Part shown: piece by piece, positions 56,953 through 64,000 of the stretch
Numbering within the stretch: position 1 is the stretch's first letter
How the letters are laid out: each line of letters opens with the position of its first letter
Assembly (NCBI GenBank): GCA_030035585.1
Contig: CM057460.1
Location: 133,036,714-133,100,713 of the forward strand
Direction of reading: 5' to 3'
Length of the DNA: 64,000 nt
Origin: Dugong dugon
Taxonomy: Eukaryota; Chordata; Mammalia; Sirenia; Dugongidae
Program-made: the position numbers and the translations under genes
The notes under the pieces: model-generated
What the model was told of the DNA's origin: nothing
What the model saw: only the letters and a program-made list of their open reading frames with translations
Database searches by the model: none

Positions 56953-58740
56953 TTGCTGTTGCTGTTAGGTGCCATTGAGTCAGTTCTGACTCATAGCAAC
57001 CCCATGTATAACAAAGAAAATGCTGCCTGATCCTGTATCCCCACAATAGTAGGTATGTTTGAGCCCATTGTTGCAGCCACTGTGTCAATATATCTCATTA
57101 AGAGTCTTCCTTTTTTTTTTTTTCCTTCACCTTCTGCTTTACCAGCTTGATGTCTTTCTCCAGGGATTGTTCCCTCCTAATAATATGTACAAAGTACATG
57201 AGAGAAAGTCTCACCATCTTCGCTTCTAAGGAGTGTTCTGATTGTACTTCTTCCAAGACAGATGTGTTGGTTCTTGTGACAGTCTATGGTATATTCAGTA
57301 TCCTTTGTCAACACGATAATTCAAATACATCAATTCTTCTTCAATATTCCTTTATCTTTGTCCAGTATTCACATGCACAGGAGGCAATTGAAAATACCAT
57401 GGATTGGGTTAGTTGCACCTTAGTCCTTAAAATGACATCTTTGCTTTCTGCTTTAAAGAGGTTTGCACCAGAATTGCCCAACGCCATACATCATTTGATT
57501 TCTTGACTGCTCCTTCTGTGGGCATTGATTGTAGATACAAGTAAAATGAAATCCTTAACAATTTCAATATTTTTTTCTGTTTATCATGTTGCTTATTGGC
57601 CCAATTGTGACGATTTTTGTTTTCTTTATGCTGAGGTATAAGCCATACTGAAGGCTGTAGTCTTTGATTTTCATCAGTAAGTTCAAGTCTTCTTCACTTT
57701 CAGCAAGCAAGGTTGCATCATCTGCATATTGCAGGCTGTTAATGAATCTTCTTCCTGCCTTAGGCTGGGTTCTCTAGAAGAGCAAAATCAGTGAAGCATG
57801 TATATATAAATATATATACAGAGAGATTTATTTCAAGGAAATGGCTCATGTGGTTGTGGAGGATGGCACGTCCCAAATTCGTGGGTCAGGCATCAGGCTC
57901 AGGGCTTTTCCTGACTCACATGGTTGCAGGGGCTGACAAACCCAAAATTGGCAGGTCAGATGGCAGGCTTCTGGCTCAAAGGGCTGCTGGAGCTGGAAAA
58001 TCCCAATATCTGCAGGTCAGATGGAAGGCTGCTGGATCATGTCCCAAGAAACGAAGGTCAGAGGATGATGAGTCACATGCAGGATCTAGAGAGAAAGAGT
58101 TTTGCCAGAACATCCATATAAATTGGATGCAGGCCACATCCCCAAGGAAACTCCCCTTTCAACTGATTGGCTGCTTACAACAGATCACATCATGGATAGT
58201 GATTACATCATATTTGCCGAATCACTGAGAATCATGGCGTAGCCAAGTTGACACATAACCTTAACTATCACACTCTCATTTTGATGCCATATTCTTCTTC
58301 ATATAGTTCAGCTTCTTGAATTATTATATTAGTATACAGATTGAATAACTATTGTGAAAGGATACATTCCTGATACACACCTTTCCTGATTTTAAATCAC
58401 ACAATATTCCTTTCTTCTGTTCAAACGCCTGCCTCTTGGTTTATGTACAGGTTCCACATGAGCACAATTAAGTGTTCTGGAATTCCCATTCTTTGCAATG
58501 TTATCCATAATTTGTTATGATCCAAACAGTCGAATACTTTTGTGTAGTCAGTAAAACACAGGTAAACATCTTTCTGGTAGTCTCTGCTTTCAGCCAAGAT
58601 CCATCTGACATCAGCAATGCTATCCGTCATTCCATGTCCTCTTCTGAATCTGGCTTGAATTTCTGGCAGTTCCCTGTTGATGTACGGATGTAACAATTTT
58701 TTTAATTATCTTCTGCAATACTTGTATTTGCATGTGATAC
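56953..58740 (-). mobile_element. RTE LINE 3' part, split by a solo LTR
   Basis: Minus strand. The 3' end 'gttgctgttaggtgccattgagtcag' is at the left and co-linear with the 21757-23590 copy through 'ttcagcaagcaaggttgcatc' (57700). It resumes after the LTR at 'ttttgatgccatattcttc' (58280) and ends near 58740. The block 58421-58696 keeps RT residues: RELPEIQARFRRG, IADVRWILAE and LCFTDYTKVFDCLDHNKLW, the FxDYxKAFD motif. No active site intact. Confidence 0.9.
57756..58272 (-). mobile_element. Solo LTR, MaLR-like, inside RTE
   Basis: On the plus strand TGCCTTAGGCTGGGTTCTCTAG to ACCTTAACTATCACA, the reverse of the family at 12915. 517 bp, no internal region. Five-base flanks CTTCC and CTCTC are only weakly alike. 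An open frame of 145 codons on the plus strand (57791-58228) falls within it and is incidental. Confidence 0.8.
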
Positions 58741-58829
58741 ATTGCTAAAGCCAACAAATTACAGAGAACAATTCAATTAGTTTTATCCAATTTGTAGGCC
58801 TGTTTGTTCTCCTATCACCAACTTCTTTA

Positions 58830-59900
58830 AAAAAGGTTTATATAAAATACGTGTTTTATACCATATAAAACACAAGTGTCTACCAAACTTTTATAAATAG
58901 AACATTATCAGGTCTTTTGACTTGCATAAAATGCCTCTCCTCAAATGCATCTCAATCTTTCCCTACCCTGAAGTTTTGATAATCATTCATTTATATTTAT
59001 TCATACTATTGCCTGTTATTGACCTTTATATAAGTGAAATCACACTGCAATTCTATTATTTTATTATAGAAATCTATGATTTTACATTTGTTCATGTTTG
59101 TCAATGAAGCTCTATTTCTTAATTTTCACAGCTGCATCAATGCTTCTTAATGAATATACCACAAATCAGTTATTTATTCTACTGTCAAAAATATTTAGGT
59201 CTTTCCTATTTTAGGACTAGTACATTCAGAGATGCTTAAATATTTTTGATCATGTCTTTTGAGGCAACTACAAATACGTAACTTTAGGGTATATGTATAT
59301 GAATAAAGTGGTGGATAATGAATGGAGTACTCTCATCTTCAGCATTATTAGATGATATCAGATTATTTTCCGAGGGCTCTTAGACTAATTTAAATCTTTG
59401 AGAAATATATAAGATTCCCCTTTATATTACAGTACAATTAAATTTTCTTATTGTGATCATGTACAAACTGGTAAATATAGTGGGTGTAAAATGGCTTCTT
59501 ATTTTAAATTTAATTTGAACTTTTTTGATTAGTAATGAGATGGAGTATCTTTACATATTTATTATTTAGGAAAAAAATAGGTCAATTTCCATTTTCTCAT
59601 TCATTGCTTATCTTTATCTTATCGATTTACAGGATGTCCCCATTTATTAGGAATACTAATCTTTTGTATCCTTGCAAATAATTTCTTCAGTTTGGGGCTT
59701 ACATTTTTACTCTTCTTGTTGTTCTTGATTTTAATATAGTCAGATTTCCCAAACTTCTCATTTATCATCTGTGCTTTTGTGTCTTGATTAAAATATTTCC
59801 CTTTATCCTAAAGTAATATTCTACCATATTTTCTTTTCCCAGATCCTTTTATGTTGAGAAACTTCAGAATTGTTCTTCTATTATTTCATTATATACCTTT
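58830..59900 (-). mobile_element. Old L1 (L1M-type) 3' region
   Basis: Reversed L1: 'ttatataagtgaaatcacac', 'tgaatataccacaaatcagttatttattc', 'tttgattagtaatgagatggagtatctttacat', 'tgcaaataatttcttcagtttggggctt'. Very diverged. Confidence 0.7.
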
Positions 59901-60059
59901 CCTTGGTGACTTCATTCACTATCACACCTTATAAATTATGTATGTTTTGAATATTATTAAACTATATTACATACATAACAGATATGTGTACCCAAGTGCC
60001 TACTCAATGTCTTTCCTTAGAGGTGTAGTATAATTCAAACCTAGAGAGTTCCTGATATT

Positions 60060-60845
60060 CCCACAAACCTCCTCTTTCCACAGTCTCCCCTATCACAAAT
60101 AATAGGAATGCCATCCTTGTAATCGGTCAAGCTAAAAGTCCTGGATTAATCCTTGACAACTGTCTTTCTCTCATTTCACACCCAATCTGTTGGGATGTCA
60201 AATTGACCCTATCTCCAAAATATTTCCACAATTTGACAACTTCTCTCCTTTCCACTGCCATCACCTTAATCTGATCTGCCATTATATCACCTCCAGATTA
60301 ACGTAATGCCCTCCTTACTGTTCTACTTTTATTCTGGCTCCATCTGCTTCAATTCCTTCTCAACATAGCATCCAGGTTGATAATTTAAAATGTAATTCAG
60401 GTCATGTCACTTCTTTGCCCAAAATGCTGCACTAGCTTCACTTAGCCATTCCTTTCACCTGGAATGGTCTTGTCCCAAATATACTGTAAATCCTTCAACT
60501 TCTTTGAGTCATTGCATATATCTCATATTTTCAGTAAGACCTACTCTGACCATCTTGCCTTTCCCATCCTACCCTATTACTTCAAATCATGCTTAGTTTG
60601 CATTTCTTTCACATTTTTCCATAACATTTACCATCTTCTAGCACAAGTAACATATAATCTATGCATTTAATTACTTATTGTTTAATGTCTGCATATCCCA
60701 GATACAATATAAGCTCTGCATGGCAGGAAATGTCTTATACTTTTTTTTTTTAAACTGGTATATCGGAAGCATCCGCAATATTGCCTAGAGAAATTTTTCA
60801 ATAAATATTTGTAAAATGAATGGATGAATTAAAGCACTCAGTTTT
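60060..60845 (+). mobile_element. L2 LINE 3' part
   Basis: 'cctggaatggtcttgtccc', 'gtcattgcatatatctcatattttcagtaagacctactctgacca', 'aatataagctctgcatggcaggaaatgtctt', 'caataaatatttgtaaaatgaatgga' follow the L2 3' end in order. Confidence 0.7.
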
Positions 60846-60959
60846 AAAACTAGGCCTCATATTTTTTTTGTTGAAAGATTTCAACTATTGCTTCAACTAT
60901 TTAAAAAGGTACGGGTAAATTTATTTAAAAAAATTCTTCAGTCAATTTAGATAATATTT

Positions 60960-62460
60960 AAGAGCATTTGCCCATTTTGTTTAGACTTCAAGTTTATTGG
61001 TATAAAATTTTTCAAAATATGACTATTATCCTTTTAATGTCTGCACTATTATAGTGTCTATAACATTTGTGATATTGACTTATTTTTCTTTTCTTTTTTA
61101 TTACCATTTTCAATGGATATTTTTTCATTTTATCATTTATTTATAGAAACAATGTTTAATTTTGTTAGTACTTTGTATTATAATTTCTCTTTTATTTTAT
61201 CATTTCCTTCTTGCCATTATCTGTATTTATCTTGCTGTACTTTTTTTTTTTTAATTGATGGCTAGCTCATCGATACTCTACTTTTTGCCATTCCAGTGTA
61301 GGCTTTTAAGGCTTTGATTTTCCCCTCAAAATACTGGTTTAATGGCACCCCACAAATTGTATGTCATATCGATGTTATAATTAAGTTCCAAATATTTCTC
61401 TATTAGCATTGTGATTGTTTTTCTTTGAGCCATGGGTTATTTAGAAATGTACTTCCTAATTCCATGAGTCCCTGAGTGGTGCTAACAGTTAAGCATTGGA
61501 CTACAAGCCAAAAGGTTGGTAGTTCGAACCTACCCAGAGGCACCTCAGAGATAGGCCTGAGGATCTGCTTTTGAAAGGTCACAACCTTGAAAACTCTATG
61601 GAGCAGCTCTACTCTGCACACATGGGGTTGCCATGAGTTGGAATTGACTCCATGGCAAGTAACAACAACAAAAACAAGTTTCCAAAGACACAAGGACATT
61701 CTAATGAGTTTTGTTATTTATTTTTGTTTCCCTGCAATGTAGGCAGAGAAAAATCTCTATGTAACTTCCATGTTGGAGATTTTCTAGGCTTGCTCAATGA
61801 GTCAATATATAGTCAATATTTATAAATATTTCGTAATACTAGTATGCTTAAAAAGAATGTATATGCCACAATGTAAGACACAGGGTTACATAGATATCTT
61901 TAGGATCTGTTCATTACATTCCTCAATACTTCTATACTCTCAGTGCATTTTGTCTTCTTGATTCGTAAGTTACTAAAAGAAGTGTTAAACATCTCCTGCT
62001 ACGATTGTTGATTAGTCTATTTTTTGTGTATTTATGGGATATTTTCTTCTATATATTTTGTTTCTGTGATAAATATTTAGAGTTTGTATATCTTTCTGAA
62101 TAATTGAATACTTGGTATTTATGAGTCACTCATCTATATCTCTAATAAATTTTTACCTAAAACTTATTTTATCTGTACAAATATAAATCAACTCTTTTAT
62201 TAATTTGCATACTATATCTTTTCTGTCCTTTTACCTCCTACGTTTTTATATTCATATGTTTTAGAGTTAACTTTCATGAATCAATGACTATTAATGTGTG
62301 CATTCATTTCTTAACTCTCTATTCTGTCCCATTGTTCTATTTGTCTAAATTTGTGCTAAAACTCTCTTATTTACTGCTTTTATAATAAGTCTTTATACTT
62401 GACAGTACCAAATTCTATCATGTGGTCTTTTTCTTCAAGATTGTTTTGGCAGAGTTTTTC
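60960..62460 (-). mobile_element. Old L1 (L1M-type) fragments
   Basis: Reversed ORF2 segments: 'gcaccccacaaattgtatgtcatatcg', 'tttctttgagccatgggttatttagaaatgt', then after a SINE 'catctcctgctacgattgttgatt' and 'ttttctgtccttttacctcc'. A second part (62310-62460: 'tctattctgtcccattgttctattt', 'gattgttttggc') belongs to a more 3' region, so at least two fragments are joined. Confidence 0.65.
61465..61679 (+). mobile_element. AfroSINE-related SINE, divergent subfamily
   Basis: GAGTCCCTGAGTGGTGCTAAC head, 'cccagaggcacctcagagat' linker as in the 8116 and 50696 copies, CTCCATGGCAAGTAACAACAAC tail. Flanked by TTCCA at 61460-61464 and 61680-61684. Interrupts the old L1. Confidence 0.85.
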
Positions 62461-62617
62461 TTTTGCTTAGGATGTAGAAAGCTGGAAGAGAGCCTAACTC
62501 CCATCTTAACAATGAGAAAAAGCTGGAAAGTCTATAAAACCATAAATTCTATTGAACCTATCAAAGAGATGAAGTTGCAAGGCAACAAAGAAAGCAGAAT
62601 TCCAAAGAATTACAAAG
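62461..62617. other. Unassigned DNA
   Basis: No element recognised; the sequence looks purine-rich and may be an LTR remnant, but I cannot place it. Confidence 0.4.
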
Positions 62618-62752
62618 TCCAAGGTCAGCCATTCGAAACCACCGGCGGCTCCTTGTACGAAAGATGTGGCAGTCTGCTTCTGTAGAGATTTACAGACTTG
62701 GAAACCCTATGGGATCACTATGAGTTGGAATTGACTTGAAGGAAGTGGGTTT
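62618..62752 (+). mobile_element. AfroSINE, 5' part missing
   Basis: From AAGGTCAGCCATTCGAAACC (B-box region) through AAAGATGTGGCAGTCTGCTTC to GGAATTGACTTGAAGGAAGTGGG. Confidence 0.85.
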
Positions 62753-62759
62753 ATGAGAA

Positions 62760-62930
62760 TAGAGGAGCGCTGCTGCTGCCATGGTTAAGAGCTTGGCTGC
62801 TAACCAAAGGGTTGGCTATTTGAATCCACCAGTCGCTCCTTGGAAACCCTATTGGGCAGTTCTACTCTGTCTTATTGGGTCACTATGAATCAGAATAGAC
62901 TCAGTGGCAATGGGTCTGGTGTGGTTTATA
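62760..62930 (+). mobile_element. AfroSINE (short form)
   Basis: AGGAGCGCTGCTGCTGCCATGG head to CAATGGGTCTGGTGTGGTTT tail, immediately downstream of another SINE in the same orientation. Confidence 0.92.
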
Positions 62931-63273
62931 TGAGGATGGGGGGATATAGGAACTATTTCACATTTGGCAGATCATGGAGGAAGAGGTGGCTTCCATAAAA
63001 GCAGAAGAAATTAGCTATAACTTTAATCAATTCTTAAAGTTGAGTTTTGGCTACAGTATCAATTTAGAATAATTGGGAATTCCAGACACAAGGACAGTTT
63101 GTAGATACACAATTTTATCCAAGGGCCTCCACTGTGTGCTTATAAAAATAATGGGGACAGGACAGAAGATCAGAAAGAGCCCACCTCTGTGGCAGAGGAA
63201 ACATGAAGTGAGCTGCTGCCATTGACAGGAAAGGCACAAAATCCTTCCCACTTCTCTGAGTCCTTCACTTATA
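62931..63273. other. Unassigned DNA
   Basis: No element recognised. The 103-codon minus-strand frame ends inside the flanking LTR and is not a gene. Confidence 0.45.
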
Positions 63274-63278
63274 GGAAG

Positions 63279-63760
63279 TGTCATGGATTGAATTATGTTC
63301 CCCCAAAAAATGTGTGTATCAGTTTGGCTGGACCATGATTCTTGGTATTGTGTGATTTTCATATACGTTGTAGATCCTACCTCTATGATGTTAATGAGGG
63401 AGAATGGGCGGCAGTTGTGTTAGTGAGGCAGGACTCAATCTACAAGACTGGATTGTGCCTTGAGGCAATCTCTTGAGATACAAAAGATAGAAGAGCAGAG
63501 AGATAGGGGGACTTCATACTACCAAGAAAGCAGTGCCAGGAGCAGAGCACGTCCTTTGGACCTGGGGTCCCTGAGCGGAGAAGCTCCTAGTCTGGGGGAA
63601 GTTTGATGAGGAAGCTGACAGAGATAGAAAGCCTTCACCTGGAGCTGATGCCCTGAATTTGAACTTTTAGCCTACTTTACTGTGAGGAAATAAACCTTCT
63701 CTTTATAAAAGCCATCCACTTGTGGTATTTCTATTATAGCAGCACTAGATGACTAAGACA
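63279..63760 (+). mobile_element. Solo LTR, MaLR-like
   Basis: TGTCATGGATTGAATTATG to GCACTAGATGACTAAGACA, 482 bp. Perfect 5-bp duplication GGAAG at 63274-63278 and 63761-63765. Same family as 47367-47896. Polyadenylation signal AATAAA near 63690. No internal region. Confidence 0.92.
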
Positions 63761-63889
63761 GGAAGCAAAAGCCTTAAATCACGGAAGAAAAAAAATTAAA
63801 CCATTTAACCCAATGGCCAACCCACCCAAGGGAGAGGCAGGCAATTTTCCTGAACGTCTACAGCACCAACAACAGGGCATCTCAGTTTG

Positions 63890-64000
63890 TAAAGAATAAC
63901 TAATAAAACTTAAAAGAGAAATAAACAGATCCACAATTAAAGTTGAAGTCCTAAATACTCCTATTTCTGTAATTTATAGATAATTAGTCAAAAATCAGCA
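63890..64000 (+). mobile_element. Old L1 fragment, runs off the window
   Basis: 'aagagaaataaacagatccacaattaaagttgaagtcctaaatactcc' matches the endonuclease region of L1 ORF2 (EIDxSTIIVGDFNTP). 63766-63889 before it is unassigned. Confidence 0.65.

Noticed and set aside
57791-58228. 145-codon open frame
   Set aside because: Lies inside a reversed solo LTR; the other copies of that LTR do not keep it open.
1-64000. Internal retroviral genes or Polinton-type elements
   Set aside because: Only LTR-like ends were seen; no capsid, polymerase or envelope region recognised.

Overview
The window is mammalian intergenic DNA made almost entirely of transposable elements. I found no host protein-coding gene and no functional RNA gene. 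The source is most likely an afrothere, probably a paenungulate such as an elephant. That rests on about 16 short tRNA-headed SINEs with a shared RTE-like 3' end (GACTCRACGGCA), which fit my memory of AfroSINE, alongside an RTE/BovB-like LINE of the kind known from Afrotheria. I could not search a repeat library, so family names are recall. Layout: 1-2397 is the 5' part of a minus-strand L1 (L1-A) that entered an RTE copy (2398-4040). The RTE also holds a SINE and a 5'-end-only L1 stub. 4075-6535 is an old plus-strand L1 with a GA-rich microsatellite and an RTE 3' end inside it. 6.5-10.7 kb is mostly unassigned AT-rich DNA with four SINEs and traces of L2, CR1/L3 and LTR sequence. 10757-18706 is a full-length plus-strand L1 (L1-B) with a solo LTR in ORF1. 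18.7-21.7 kb holds SINEs, one nested in another. 21757-23590 is an RTE copy with recognisable reverse transcriptase. 23.6-27.8 kb holds an old L1, two solo LTRs, L2/MIR traces and SINEs. 27.8-31.4 kb is the least repetitive stretch. The centre of the window is a nested pair. A young minus-strand L1 (L1-C, 31940-40713, 8.8 kb, perfect 13-bp target duplication) lies inside the 3' UTR of an older minus-strand L1 (L1-D, 31413-48519, perfect 15-bp duplication). L1-C has an intact 349-codon ORF1, an ORF2 with one frameshift and one stop, a GC-rich 5' UTR of 266-bp tandem monomers, and a 3' UTR block present three times. L1-D carries a solo LTR in its 5' UTR. 48.6-52.97 kb holds SINEs, LTR remnants, a MIR, DNA-transposon remnants and an unusual tRNA-Gly-headed SINE. 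53038-55621 is a 5'-truncated L1 (L1-E). 56953-58740 is an RTE split by a solo LTR. 58.8-64 kb is old L1, an L2 3' end, SINEs and a solo LTR with a 5-bp duplication. The elements interact mainly as hosts for one another. The L1s supply the retrotransposition machinery and the RTE 3' end is shared with the SINEs. The most notable points are the monomeric L1 promoter region, the ATGA overlap ahead of ORF2, the L1 5'-end stub, the tRNA-Gly SINE and the high share of L1s with intact 5' ends.
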